From Hamadaea tsunoensis DSM 44101 (GTDB taxonomy: Bacteria > Actinomycetota > Actinomycetes > Mycobacteriales > Micromonosporaceae): a stretch of DNA of 64,000 nucleotides. Location: assembly GCF_000428945.1 (NCBI RefSeq), contig NZ_AUAX01000015.1, forward strand, positions 186,001 through 250,000, in the 5' to 3' direction. The position numbers were made by a program, and so were the translations under genes. Shown piece after piece: positions 36,320 to 45,166 of the stretch. The number at the start of each line of letters is the position of its first letter. The stretch's first letter is position 1. Under the pieces are notes generated by a model that did no database searches, was not told the DNA's origin, and was given only the letters and a program-made list of their open reading frames with translations.

Positions 36320-36708
36320 GCACCGACCAGCACGGTGGCGCCGGTGGCGGCGAGCGTGCCCGGCGTGCCGGCGCACAGCGTGACCGAGCTGGCGGCGGTC
36401 GCGATCGGTTTGCCGCCGGCCAGCACCGTCGCCGACCCGCTGACGATCACCCCGCGTTGCGCCGGCGGTGCCATGAACGGGTCGGTGGCGTGCAGGCCGA
36501 CGTGCGGCGGGGCGTTGTTGCCGGTCGCACCGACCACCAGCACCGGCTTGCCGCCGACCAGCACATTGGACACCGCGCCGGTGACCACCGGAGCCGCGAA
36601 CGGCATCGGCGGCCCGGGCTGCGGGACGCCGCTGGCCGGATTGGGGATCTGGTGCAGTGGGCAGACGCCCGTGATCTGATCCCCGAGTACCGCAACCGGT
36701 GTGCCCAT
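36316..36708 (-). CDS. eCIS PAAR-like spike tip protein
   Basis: The product is 130 aa. The ATG at 36708 is preferred over the upstream GTG at 36714 because AGAAGGTGG lies just before it. The sequence is Gly/Pro-rich with PAAR-type units (GTPVAVLGDQITGVCPLHQIPN, VLVGGKPVLVVG, PPHVGLHATDPFMAPP, GSATVLAGGKPIA). Such proteins cap the spike trimer and sharpen it for membrane puncture, often coordinating a metal through His/Cys. Its gene directly follows the spike gene. Confidence 0.88.
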   Translation of the reverse strand: MGTPVAVLGDQITGVCPLHQIPNPASGVPQPGPPMPFAAPVVTGAVSNVLVGGKPVLVVGATGNNAPPHVGLHATDPFMAPPAQRGVIVSGSATVLAGGKPIATAASSVTLCAGTPGTLAATGATVLVGA

Positions 36709-36718
36709 CGCCACCTTC

Positions 36719-38431
36719 TCAGTTCAACCTGATCATGGAGCCGGTCACCTCGACCGATCCGGAGGCTTCGACCTTGACGGCCGAGCCCTTGAGCCGCAGC
36801 TGCCCACCGGCCGAGATGGTGGCGTCGCCGCTGGCCTTCACCGTCACGTCGGCACCGGAGATCTCCACCGCGCCGTCGGCGGTGATCCTGATCCGCCGCT
36901 CGGTGCCGTGCAGCGAGATCCGCAGCCGGCCCTCCTCGGCCAGCAGCGCCACCCCGGAGTCGGCCGGGTCGTCCAGGAACACCAGCGCGTGGCCCCGCCG
37001 GGAGACGAAACCGCGCCGCCGGACCGCGCCGGTGGTGGCATCGATCAGATCGTCACCCAGCTCGGGCCGGTCGACGCCGTTGTAGAGGCCGCCGAGCACG
37101 TAGCCGTGCCGCAGGTCGCCCTGCTCGAAGGCGACCAGTACCTCGTCGTCGACCTCGGGCAGCACCACCATGCCTCGTTTGCTGCCGGCTCCCGCCGACA
37201 CCACCCGCAGCCAGTCGGAGGCGTAGTTCTCGGCCAGCCATGGAAACGTCACCTTGACCCGGCCCAGCTTGTCGGGATCGGCGACGTCGGTGACCGTGCC
37301 GGGCACCACACCGCCGCCACCGACCCCGCCGGCCATCCCGTTGGTCAGGGCGAGCAGCGAGCGGTCCTGCCGGCCGCTGGCGTTGAAGCCGACCGTGTAG
37401 CCGTCCGTGCCGTCGTAGCGATGCCTGCTGCGGGTCAGCGTGTACCGGCCGTCGAACGGCGCGCCGGCCAGGCCGACGCTGACCGCCGTCCCGGCCCTCA
37501 GCCGGGGGTTGCCCCGGGACACACCGGACAGCTCGGTGCACGCCCCGGCCACCTGGTCGGCGCCGGCCTTCGCGACGGTCTCCACCTCGGTCTGCGTACG
37601 CAAGGGCGGGTCGGTCAGCACCAGGCGGTGCCCGCCGAATTTCCCGGCGATCTCCCGGGGATCGGCGCCGTTGCTGGCGGCCGTGGTCACCGCCGGTGCC
37701 ACCGCGACCAGCGGCCGCTTGGACCCCGGGTCCCAGCCTCGCACCTCGACCTCGGAGACCTGCTCCGCCGCCGAGATCCGGGCGTGGATACGCAGCAGCT
37801 CGTCGCCGAGCCGCAGCTGGAGGGGCCCGGTGGAGTCCAGGGTTCCCGGCTCGGGCCCCTGCGAAGCACGCGTCGGCTTGCGGAAGTTCAACCTGTCCTC
37901 GGTGACGCTCAGCTCGAAGCCGACCTCGCGAGCCAGGCGCTGCAGGAGCTGCCAGTCGGTGGTGTTGTCCTGCGCCACCCGCTGGTGGATCGGCCTGGTG
38001 GCGTCGATGGCGCCTTCCTTCAAGCCGGCTCTGCGGGCCACCACCCGGGCCACATCGGCATAGCTGACGTCTGCGTGCGTCTCGCAGCGCCGGCCGATGA
38101 ACAGCCGGTGCGACAGGTCGTAACCGGACGCCACGGTCCGGGTGCCGGCCGCGTCGCTGTCCATCGCGACGGCGGTGATCTCGCCGACGAGCAGCGACAC
38201 CGGTGCTGCCTCCCCGGACGGCTGGACGCTGACCTTCACCTTCGCCCCGAACGTCAGCTTGCCGGCGGCCAGCGCCTGCCGGCTGGGGTCGACGAAGACC
38301 AGCTCGAAGCTGTCCGGCACGAACAGGTTGTCCTCGACGACGACACTGGTCAGCGCGCCGGCGACGGCCGGGGCCAGCGGATCGCCGTCGACCTCGATCA
38401 GGAACTGTTGCGAGCTGTGCTGCTGCACCAT
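36719..38431 (-). CDS. eCIS spike protein, VgrG / gp27-gp5-like
   Basis: The product is 570 aa, starting at 38431 beside the LysM gene stop. Residues about 1-340 correspond to the gp27-like hub (FVPDSFELVFVDPSRQ, SHRLFIGRRC, DVARVVARRAG, DWQLLQRLAREVGFEL). Residues about 370-470 form the gp5-type OB domain (GTVTDVADPDKLGRVKVTFPW, VLPEVDDEVLVAFEQGD, LGGLYNG). The C-terminus is a short beta-helix of repeating strands (VEISGADVTVKASGDATIS). No extra effector domain is fused. It forms the trimeric central spike between tube and PAAR tip. Confidence 0.93.
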   Translation of the reverse strand: MVQQHSSQQFLIEVDGDPLAPAVAGALTSVVVEDNLFVPDSFELVFVDPSRQALAAGKLTFGAKVKVSVQPSGEAAPVSLLVGEITAVAMDSDAAGTRTVASGYDLSHRLFIGRRCETHADVSYADVARVVARRAGLKEGAIDATRPIHQRVAQDNTTDWQLLQRLAREVGFELSVTEDRLNFRKPTRASQGPEPGTLDSTGPLQLRLGDELLRIHARISAAEQVSEVEVRGWDPGSKRPLVAVAPAVTTAASNGADPREIAGKFGGHRLVLTDPPLRTQTEVETVAKAGADQVAGACTELSGVSRGNPRLRAGTAVSVGLAGAPFDGRYTLTRSRHRYDGTDGYTVGFNASGRQDRSLLALTNGMAGGVGGGGVVPGTVTDVADPDKLGRVKVTFPWLAENYASDWLRVVSAGAGSKRGMVVLPEVDDEVLVAFEQGDLRHGYVLGGLYNGVDRPELGDDLIDATTGAVRRRGFVSRRGHALVFLDDPADSGVALLAEEGRLRISLHGTERRIRITADGAVEISGADVTVKASGDATISAGGQLRLKGSAVKVEASGSVEVTGSMIRLN

Positions 38432-38432
38432 C

Positions 38433-39140
38433 TCAGGCCGCCGGGAGCAGGAGCCGGGTGCCGGGCGTCAGCCGCAGCGGATCGTCGATGTCGTTGGCCT
38501 CCGCCACGTCACGCCAGCGGGTCGCGTCACCGTACGCGGCATAGGAGATCGAGGCGAGGCTGTCGCCGGCGATCACCGTGTGCGCGTGGGTGGAGCGCGC
38601 GCTGCCGGAGGTGGGGTTCTGCGGTTTGGGCGGCGTGCCGTGCTTGGCGGGGACCGGGATCTCTTCGAGGGTCAGCTGGCAGACCGCCCGCAGCGGGGTG
38701 CCGTCCGGCATGAACAGGGTGTACTTCGCGTTCACCGACTTGACGAAGGCTACGAAGCTGACGATCTTGCCCCAGCCGAAGAGCACGAACGGCGGCAGCG
38801 GCTTCTTGCCTTTCGCCAGGGTGGACGGCAGCGGGACCACGCACTTCAGCAGGGTCTCGACCGCCTCGTGCACCTGCACCTTGAGATCCGGGTCGGTGGC
38901 ATCCAGGAACATCTCCACCGAGATCGATCTCGGGCCCGCCCCGGTGAACTCCGGCATCGCCGCCGACGCGGCGTTCTTATTGGACTTGCGGCTCCACTCG
39001 GCGTTCTTGGTGACGGTGTACTCCTTGGGATTGAACATGAACTGCAGCTCGGAAACGGTGCCGACCGAGATCGATCCACCCGGCCCGTCCTTGACCGTGG
39101 GCTCCAGGAACTTGAGGTAGGCCTTGGCCATGCCGGTCAT
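38433..39140 (-). CDS. eCIS LysM hub / tube-end protein (CIS tube family)
   Basis: The product is 235 aa. The ATG at 39140 overlaps the stop of the tube gene (ATGA) and follows a G-rich site; ATG 39131 is an alternative. The N-terminal ~150 residues match the contractile-injection tube/hub family (LQFMFNPKEYTVTKNAEWSRKSNK, VEMFLDATDPDLKVQVHEAVETLLKCV, FVLFGWG). The C-terminus is a LysM fold (HTVIAGDSLASISYAAYGDATRWRDVAEAN, TPGTRLLLP). In related particles this protein joins the tube to the spike. Confidence 0.92.
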   Translation of the reverse strand: MTGMAKAYLKFLEPTVKDGPGGSISVGTVSELQFMFNPKEYTVTKNAEWSRKSNKNAASAAMPEFTGAGPRSISVEMFLDATDPDLKVQVHEAVETLLKCVVPLPSTLAKGKKPLPPFVLFGWGKIVSFVAFVKSVNAKYTLFMPDGTPLRAVCQLTLEEIPVPAKHGTPPKPQNPTSGSARSTHAHTVIAGDSLASISYAAYGDATRWRDVAEANDIDDPLRLTPGTRLLLPAA

Positions 39141-39601
39141 TTCGCCGCCCCCTGCTGCAGGAAGCCGTGGTGCGCCAGCTCCAGCGTCTCGGTCGCGACC
39201 TTGTTGCTGTCCACTGACATCGACGGACCGGTCCAGCGGACCGGAACGACTCCGACCAGGCTCCACGAGCACACCGGCTTGCCGTCGGCGGTCCGGGCGA
39301 CGATGGTGGCCGAGGTCCGCTGCACCGTGCCGTTCAGGCTGGCGAACCAGGCGGCGATCTTGGCCGAGTTCTCGTCGACGGCCCGGGTCAGCTTGACGTT
39401 GGTGTACTTCATCCGCCCGGTCAGCTGGTGGACGAATCCGTTGTTGCCGCCCTCTTCGTGCTGCTCGATCACCACTTCGCAGCCGATCCCGTCGCAGCCG
39501 GTGAAGGCGCCCAGGTTGTGCGAGCCGACCTCCACGCTGAAGCAGACCGCTACCGCCGGATCCGGCTGGGGTGGCGGGTTCTCGGACGGCGACTTGACCA
39601 T
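39137..39601 (-). CDS. eCIS inner-tube protein (phage tail tube, second copy)
   Basis: The product is 154 aa. The ATG at 39601 follows GAAGGGAGA at ideal spacing and is chosen over a TTG ten codons upstream. Tube-family motifs are VCFSVEVGSHNLGAFTGCDGIGCEV, GGNNGFVHQLTGRMKYTNVKLTRAVDENS and the C-terminal ETLELAHHGFL. It is diverged from the tube protein encoded next to the sheath. Its place beside the LysM and spike genes suggests it forms the tube initiator ring, not the main shaft. Confidence 0.88.
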   Translation of the reverse strand: MVKSPSENPPPQPDPAVAVCFSVEVGSHNLGAFTGCDGIGCEVVIEQHEEGGNNGFVHQLTGRMKYTNVKLTRAVDENSAKIAAWFASLNGTVQRTSATIVARTADGKPVCSWSLVGVVPVRWTGPSMSVDSNKVATETLELAHHGFLQQGAAK

Positions 39602-39657
39602 CTGCGGTCTCCCTTCGTTGTCGGTGGTCAATGCCGGTCGTTGTCGGGTTCAGCCGG

Positions 39658-41688
39658 TCAGTGCAGCCCGGTCGCCAGGCCGGCCCGTTCTCGGTCGCGG
39701 CGCAGTTCGTCGCCCAGCCGATCGCGGATCCGGTCGTAGAGCTGCCCGGCCAGCTCGTCGAGGCCGCCGGCCGTCATCGCCGGTCCACCGCCGCCGGCCG
39801 GCGGGGTCGAGGCGCCCCCGCTTGACGCCGGGTCCGCCGGAGCTGCCGGGGCGCGGGCCACCATCGGTGGCTGTCCCGTGGCGCGCTGCACGACCGGCAC
39901 TTCCTCGTCGTACGGGTCGGCCCACCGGAACCGCACGCCGTCGCCGTCCCGTTCGGCCACCCCGGCCGCCAGCGCGGCAGCACCCGGGTCGGCTGTATCA
40001 GCGGCGCCGCGTCCGCCGTCGGCTGCGCTCGGTCCCGGCCACCGCTGCACCGAGGCAGCCGCCGCGCCACCCTCGTTGAAGTCCGGCCACAAGCCGACGC
40101 CGCCGTCAGTTCCGGCGCCGTTGTCATGCCTGGCTGCGCTGTCATGCCCGTTGTGGTTGTCGCGCAAGGAGATGACGTCGTGCCCGGCACCGGCCGGCTT
40201 CGACGACGAGTCAGCACTCGGCCGGCCGGCCGAACCGACCAGCCGAGTCTGGATGGGACGGGCCCCCAGCAACGCCATCGGCGCGGCCGGCACCGGCCGT
40301 GCCGCACCGGCGGCCGTCGCCAGGGCGCCGATGTCGAGACCGGTCGGGCTGCCCGGCAACCGGACGTTCGGGCCAGCCGCGCGCGGCCGATCGCGAGGCG
40401 ACTCGGATGAGGTCGCTCGACCGGTGCCGGACGCCGCGCGATGCTGCCCTGCTCCTGCCGAGTCACGCTGCAGGTGGACGTCTGCCGAAGGATGATGCTG
40501 CCGGCCGCCCGTCGACGACCCCGGCTCGGCCCCGCTATCGGTCCACACTGGTCGGTCGGCGGGCATCTCGACCGGTAGCGGTTCGATCCGACCAGGTCCC
40601 GCCCACCCAACAGCCGGCGATCCGACTTCGCCAACAGCGTCATCGAGGGCTGCCGTGCCGTCCGCCCCGACTCCGCCTGTCGAGCCGACAGCAAGCGTCC
40701 GGCCGACCGCCGATCCGTTCTCCGGCAAGGCTGCTGCCGCTAAGGTGCCGCGCTCGGTGGCCGAGTTGGGCACGCCACGGGTGACGACGCTGTCCCGCGC
40801 TGTGGACGCGGGCCCGGCGGAGTCCGATGGGGCCGAAGTGGTCTCCAGTCCGAAGCCCAATCCCATCCGGGCCGACGCCGCGGTCGAGCTGAGCGGACCG
40901 ATCACCTCGGTCGACTTGTCGGTCTGTACCGAGACGGCCGGGTCCCACGCAGCCTCGTCCTGCGGTCCACCGGCCCCCGCGTTCGGTCCGGCGCTCCGGC
41001 TACCGCTCAGTCCAGCGCTCGGGCTGGTGCTCGGGCCGGTTCCGTCCGGCGCTGTCGGGACACCCGGATCCGTCGTCAACTGCCGCTGCAACGCGGAGCC
41101 GTCGCGCGGTGGGCCGAGCCGAGGCGTGCGTACCGACGGACGGCCGGTCGCCGACGGTGTCTCGGTGAGCAGGTGCGCTGCCACCCCGCCCGACGTCACG
41201 TCAAGCGGGGCGGCAGCCCGCAGTGACTGCGCAGACGGTAGATCCGGACTCGCGTCCGTGGGCCCCAGCAGCGCTGTCGGCGAAGCGTCGGGCCGCGCCG
41301 GCCAGGTCTGTCCTGTCGGCCGTACGGGCACCGGTGGCAGCGGCCGTGCGGCCACGATCTCGTCCGCCGGCTCGGTAGCCGAGCCGTCCACGGACAGCAG
41401 GCCGGTCGTGAGCGTACGCGGATCGCCGACGTTGTGACCCAACTCGGCCCCGACCGTGATCGACTGCCGGGTGACCAGCGTGTCGGCGAACCGCTGCGCC
41501 TGCATGACCGGCCGCAGCAGCCCTGCCGCCGGGACCAATGGTGCCACCTGGGACCAGGCGGCCGCTGCTGCGCCGGACGGTCCGGCAGGTTCACCGGACG
41601 ATCCGGTTGGCGAGGGCTCGGCGCTGGAAGGGGCGGCGGCTTGTGAGTCCGCCGGCGACGGGCGACGGAGCCGGTTCAGCCATCCCAC
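39658..41688 (-). CDS. Large low-complexity eCIS protein with conserved C-terminal helix
   Basis: The product is 676 aa. The GTG at 41688 follows GGGGGAGG, which lies inside the end of the DUF6760 gene. Most of the protein is Ala/Pro/Gly/Ser/Thr-rich and predicted disordered. Only the N-terminus (WLNRLRRPSP) and the C-terminus (LDELAGQLYDRIRDRL, then ELRRDRERAGL) look ordered; such a C-terminal helix recurs in actinobacterial eCIS operons. Length and position (between the small DUF6760 gene and the second tube gene) make it a candidate for the missing tape-measure/cap role or a particle linker. That is inference. Confidence 0.75.
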   Translation of the reverse strand: MGWLNRLRRPSPADSQAAAPSSAEPSPTGSSGEPAGPSGAAAAAWSQVAPLVPAAGLLRPVMQAQRFADTLVTRQSITVGAELGHNVGDPRTLTTGLLSVDGSATEPADEIVAARPLPPVPVRPTGQTWPARPDASPTALLGPTDASPDLPSAQSLRAAAPLDVTSGGVAAHLLTETPSATGRPSVRTPRLGPPRDGSALQRQLTTDPGVPTAPDGTGPSTSPSAGLSGSRSAGPNAGAGGPQDEAAWDPAVSVQTDKSTEVIGPLSSTAASARMGLGFGLETTSAPSDSAGPASTARDSVVTRGVPNSATERGTLAAAALPENGSAVGRTLAVGSTGGVGADGTAALDDAVGEVGSPAVGWAGPGRIEPLPVEMPADRPVWTDSGAEPGSSTGGRQHHPSADVHLQRDSAGAGQHRAASGTGRATSSESPRDRPRAAGPNVRLPGSPTGLDIGALATAAGAARPVPAAPMALLGARPIQTRLVGSAGRPSADSSSKPAGAGHDVISLRDNHNGHDSAARHDNGAGTDGGVGLWPDFNEGGAAAASVQRWPGPSAADGGRGAADTADPGAAALAAGVAERDGDGVRFRWADPYDEEVPVVQRATGQPPMVARAPAAPADPASSGGASTPPAGGGGPAMTAGGLDELAGQLYDRIRDRLGDELRRDRERAGLATGLH

Positions 41689-41690
41689 GG

Positions 41691-41837
41691 CTACCTCCCC
41701 CGGTCCCAGTCGCCGATGATCGACACGAGCCGGGTCCGGTCGGCGTGTTCCAGGTCGAGGATGACGTCCAACGACCAGCCGAAGCGGCACGCCACCGTCG
41801 CGGTCTCCTGCCAGAGCTGCTCGGGCGCGTGCCTCAC
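41691..41837 (-). CDS. DUF6760 small eCIS protein (48 aa)
   Basis: The GTG at 41837 follows GGGGGAA and overlaps the upstream stop (GTGA). The short product reads RHAPEQLWQETATVACRFGW then LDVILDLEHADRTRLVSII, the recognisable pattern of DUF6760, a tiny protein seen in actinobacterial eCIS operons. In phages the equivalent position holds tail assembly chaperones, so an assembly role is plausible. It is easily missed because of its size. Confidence 0.8.
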   Translation of the reverse strand: MRHAPEQLWQETATVACRFGWSLDVILDLEHADRTRLVSIIGDWDRGR

Positions 41838-42277
41838 GATTCCCCCAGGCGCCCGCCTGCGGTGTCTGCCGTGAAGTGGCGCCCACAGCCGGGACAAGCG
41901 ACCTCGACATGGGTGTGCCCCTCGGCGTTCACCCGCCGGTAGAGGTCTTGCAGGAAGGCGAGGTCGGCGGCGAACAGGTTCTCCATCACGCCGGCGTGCA
42001 CCTCGCGGACCCGGCCGAGCCGGGTCACCACCCGGGCCAGCAGCACGATGGACAGGTAGCCGGGGTTCTCCCGAACCCGGTCGTCGCGCAGCGGGACCAG
42101 TTCGTCCCGAGCCGTCGCCAGCCGCATCACCCCGTCGCGGTGCACGTCGCCGTCCGGGTCCACGTAGCCCATCGGCAGGGTGAAGGCGAACTGGGTGATC
42201 AGGCGGTCCTCGCGTACCGGAGCGGCCTCCGGTGCCGGTGCGGCGGGCGCCGAGACCGCCCCGAGCACCCGGCGCAT
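41834..42277 (-). CDS. eCIS operon protein with C-terminal CPxCG motif
   Basis: The product is 147 aa. The ATG at 42277 overlaps the tube gene stop (TGATG). The N-terminal part (EDRLITQFAFTLPMGYVDPDGDVHRDGVMRLATARDELVPL) resembles T4-like tail assembly chaperone proteins, which regulate sheath and tube assembly in eCIS. The C-terminus carries a single CPGCGRHF motif that could help bind zinc, perhaps as a dimer. It overlaps the DUF6760 gene, again like a phage chaperone pair. Confidence 0.78.
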   Translation of the reverse strand: MRRVLGAVSAPAAPAPEAAPVREDRLITQFAFTLPMGYVDPDGDVHRDGVMRLATARDELVPLRDDRVRENPGYLSIVLLARVVTRLGRVREVHAGVMENLFAADLAFLQDLYRRVNAEGHTHVEVACPGCGRHFTADTAGGRLGES

Positions 42278-42720
42278 CAGGCGACCTCGATGCGCTCGTA
42301 GGTGACCGAGAGTTTTTCGGTGAGCAGCGACGTGTCGCCGGCCTTCAGCGAACCGATCTCCAGGCTCTTCGGCCAGGCGTTGACCAACCGGTAGCGCTTG
42401 ATCTCGGCGCCCTCGAAGTCGTAGATGATGATCGACCCGCCCTTGCGGGCGTCCTTCATCTTTCCGAACTGGCTGGACTTGATCCAGTTGGAGAAGTTCT
42501 GGTCGGCGGTGAGTCCCCGGGTCAGCGTGACCTCGCCCGGCTTGGGCCGGCCTGGCAGCCGCTTGACCTCGAACTTGCCGTCGGCGGTGTTCTGCTTGAG
42601 ATCGATGACGTCCTGCTCGATCTTGAGGCCGCTCACCTCGGTGATCGATTTGATGGTGATGCCGTCGAACTCCAGGCCGAACGAGTGGCCTACGGCGCTG
42701 TCACCTTCCGGAATGGGCAT
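42277..42720 (-). CDS. eCIS major inner-tube protein (gp19-like)
   Basis: The product is 147 aa. The ATG at 42720 follows AAGGAA and lies 33 bp after the sheath stop. Motifs are SFGLEFDGITIKSITEVSGLK, KRLPGRPKPGEVTLTRGL and WPKSLEIGSLKAGDTSLLTEKLSVTYERIEV, the standard phage/eCIS tube protein. It stacks as hexamer rings inside the sheath. Its place directly after the sheath gene, early in the operon, fits the main shaft component. Confidence 0.93.
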   Translation of the reverse strand: MPIPEGDSAVGHSFGLEFDGITIKSITEVSGLKIEQDVIDLKQNTADGKFEVKRLPGRPKPGEVTLTRGLTADQNFSNWIKSSQFGKMKDARKGGSIIIYDFEGAEIKRYRLVNAWPKSLEIGSLKAGDTSLLTEKLSVTYERIEVA

Positions 42721-42753
42721 GCACAGTTCCTTACTGCCGGCTGAACAGACTCA

Positions 42754-44355
42754 CTACTCGCTGACCAGGCTGGCGCCGCCGGAGAACTGAGCCAGCCGGA
42801 AGACGACGAACTCGGCGGGCTTCACCGGCGCGACGCCGATCTCGCAGATGACCTGACCGGCGTCGATGGACTCGGCGATGTTGGTCTCCTCGTCGCACTT
42901 GACGTAGAAGGCCTCGTCCGGCGTCAACCCGAACAGCGAGCCGCGCCGCCATTCGTTGATCAGAAACGCGCTGATGGTGCGGCGGAGCTTCGCCCACAGC
43001 GCGACGTCGTTGGGTTCGAAGACCGCCCACTGCGTCCCGGCGAGGATGCTCTCCTCCAGGTAGTTGAACAGCCGGCGCACGTTCAGGTAGCGCCAGGCCG
43101 GGTCGCCGGACAGCGTCCTGGCCCCCCAGATCCGGATGCCCCTGCCGGGAAAGGCCCGGATGCAGTTGATCCCGACCGGGTTGAGCAGGTCCTGCTCGGC
43201 TGAGGTGAGCTGCAGTTCCGGCGCCAGCGCGCCGCGGACGACCTCGTTCGCCGGAGCCTTGTGCACGCCGCGGCTGTCGTCGCTGCGACCCCAGACGCCG
43301 GCCACATGCCCGCTGGGCGGCACCATGATCGGCTTGCCGCGCGCGGGGTCCATCACCTTGATCCACGGCCAGTACAGCGCCGCCTGCTTGGAGTCGTAGT
43401 TGGCCTGGTCGACGCGCCAATTCTTAATCTGCTGAGCGTTGAGGCCGGGCGGCGGGTCGATGATCGCGACCCGGTCACCCATCAGCTCGCAATGGGCGAT
43501 CATGGCCTGCTGTACGGCGAGCACGCCCTCCAGGTCGATGATCCCCTGCTGGTACGAGGCCAGCAGGTCCGGGACGGCGAGGATGGTGACCTCCTCGACG
43601 GCCTCCAGTCCGGCGAACCCGGTGCGGTCGGCGGAGTCGCCGACGTAATCGGCGGGGCGCAACGTCATCGCGGCCGTGGTCGCCGGCCGCTCGACCGGCG
43701 CCGGGGTCGCGGGCGCGCCGCCGCTGAGGGTGACCGTGCCCGCTTCCGGCCTGCCGACCGTCGCCGTGGTCGGCTCGTCCACGGCGATCAGCTTGGACTG
43801 CTGGTTGATCACCGTGACGATGTTCGTCCGGCCCGGCTTGGTGGACACGGTGAACTGCTCGCGCTGCTGCCCACGGCGTACGACGACCTTGAACTCGTCT
43901 TTGGACGGCTTGTCCGTCCCGCTGTCGTCGGCGCTGTCGTCGGCGGGCGACGGCTCGACCTCGATCTCGATGCCGTCACCGGCCGGGCCGGCTTTGAGCG
44001 CGCGGACCGGATACGACCCGAGCAGGCCGGTGGCCACCGCCGACTCGGCCGGGGCGGTGACCGCCGAACCGGCGGCGGCGTCGCCGTCTTCGCCGGCCCC
44101 TACCCGTACCACGTAACAGCTGCCGCCGCCGTTGGCGAAGTACCCGTAGACGGCATGAGCCAGATAGGACCCTTCGACGAACTCGCCGAAGGCAGTGGTG
44201 AACTGCGTCCAGTTGGTGACCAGGGTGGGCGTGTGGGCGGGGCCGCGAGCGGCCAGTCCGACGAACGCCGCCACAGCGGTGCCGACTCCCTCGATGGGCC
44301 GCGAACCCGCCTCCACCTCCTCGACGTACACGCCGGGTGACAGGTAGGGCGCCAT
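42754..44355 (-). CDS. eCIS contractile sheath protein
   Basis: The product is 533 aa. The ATG at 44355 follows GGGAGGAAGAGG; the frame continues open far upstream without meaning. The N-terminus (YLSPGVYVEEVEAGSRPIEGVGTAVAAFVGLA) and C-terminus (IWGARTLSGDPAWRYLNVRRLFNYLEESI, then FVVFRLAQFSGGASLVSE) are diagnostic of contractile tail sheaths. The central ~150 residues form an acidic, variable surface insertion (DSADDSGTDKPSKDEF). Being first in the operon fits the highest copy number in the particle. Confidence 0.95.
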   Translation of the reverse strand: MAPYLSPGVYVEEVEAGSRPIEGVGTAVAAFVGLAARGPAHTPTLVTNWTQFTTAFGEFVEGSYLAHAVYGYFANGGGSCYVVRVGAGEDGDAAAGSAVTAPAESAVATGLLGSYPVRALKAGPAGDGIEIEVEPSPADDSADDSGTDKPSKDEFKVVVRRGQQREQFTVSTKPGRTNIVTVINQQSKLIAVDEPTTATVGRPEAGTVTLSGGAPATPAPVERPATTAAMTLRPADYVGDSADRTGFAGLEAVEEVTILAVPDLLASYQQGIIDLEGVLAVQQAMIAHCELMGDRVAIIDPPPGLNAQQIKNWRVDQANYDSKQAALYWPWIKVMDPARGKPIMVPPSGHVAGVWGRSDDSRGVHKAPANEVVRGALAPELQLTSAEQDLLNPVGINCIRAFPGRGIRIWGARTLSGDPAWRYLNVRRLFNYLEESILAGTQWAVFEPNDVALWAKLRRTISAFLINEWRRGSLFGLTPDEAFYVKCDEETNIAESIDAGQVICEIGVAPVKPAEFVVFRLAQFSGGASLVSE

Positions 44356-44463
44356 CCTCTTCCTCCCTGGGCAGCTTGCGGTGATCTCCGGAAGCCTTGG
44401 ACCTTTTCGCAGCGTACTGGATAAAAGGTACAATTCTGGGAAACTCGGCATGAGGAGCCTGTC
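44356..44463. promoter_or_regulatory. Divergent promoter region, eCIS operon / DUF4157 gene
   Basis: The gap separates the sheath (-) and DUF4157 (+) starts. It is AT-richer than its surroundings and contains TACAAT (44429-44434), a good plus-strand -10 element about 30 bp before the ATG. I found no matching -35 at normal spacing, so an alternative sigma factor or activator is possible. Confidence 0.45.
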
Positions 44464-45156
44464 ATGCATATCCGCGATGAAGACCTCAGGCGCCACCCGG
44501 CCACGAAAAGCCAAACGCCCACCAGATCGGACCTCTCGCAGGTGCAGCGGCGGATGCTGGACCTGCAACGCGCTGCCGGCAATGCCGCGGTGGCGGCGGC
44601 ATTCGACGAGCAGACGGCAGACGGCCAGCCCCTGGAGCAGCAACGCTCCCCGGTGCTCGACGTGGTCGGCCGGGGCGGCGGATCGCCGCTGCCGCAACCG
44701 GTCCGCGCCGACATGGAGTCCCGCTTCGGCGCGGACTTCTCCGGCGTTCGGGTGCACACCGGCGAGCAGGCCGCCAGCAGCGCCGCCAGCCTGCAGGCCC
44801 GCGCGTACACAGTGGGCGACGAGATCGTCCTGGGCGCCGGCTCCGCCGACCACACCGGCCAGGACGGCCGGCACACACTGGCGCACGAGCTGACCCACGT
44901 GCTCCAGCAGCGCGCGGGCGCCGTCGACGGCACGGCGACCGGCGACGGCATCCAGGTCTCCGACCCGTCCGACCGGTTCGAACAAGCCGCCGAGGCGAAC
45001 GCGACCTCGGTGCTCGCCGGGCCGCCCGCACCGGCTCCGACCGGCGTCGCCCAACGCCAGGTGGCGCCCGACGAGGAGGAAGCGCCTGTACAGTCGATGG
45101 CCGTGCAGCGTACGGACACAGCGGAAGAACCGCCGTACGAGGCGCCGGCCGACTAA
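44464..45156 (+). CDS. DUF4157 eCIS-associated protein
   Basis: The product is 230 aa. The ATG at 44464 follows GAGGAG. An N-terminal leader includes RRMLDLQRAAGNAAVAAAF. The DUF4157 domain follows (LPQPVRADMESRFGADFSGVRVHTGEQA, AYTVGDEIVLGAG) with the zinc-protease-like HELTHVLQQRAG at about residues 142-153. The tail is acidic and disordered. DUF4157 proteins are among the best markers of eCIS loci and are thought to be processed cargo or cargo-handling proteases. It lies 10 bp before the candidate effector gene. Confidence 0.9.
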   Translation: MHIRDEDLRRHPATKSQTPTRSDLSQVQRRMLDLQRAAGNAAVAAAFDEQTADGQPLEQQRSPVLDVVGRGGGSPLPQPVRADMESRFGADFSGVRVHTGEQAASSAASLQARAYTVGDEIVLGAGSADHTGQDGRHTLAHELTHVLQQRAGAVDGTATGDGIQVSDPSDRFEQAAEANATSVLAGPPAPAPTGVAQRQVAPDEEEAPVQSMAVQRTDTAEEPPYEAPAD

Positions 45157-45166
45157 AATTCGAGTT

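Noticed and set aside
33810-38713. Plus-strand frames opposite the eCIS baseplate and spike genes
   Set aside because: They overlap strongly recognised minus-strand tail proteins and show no family features.
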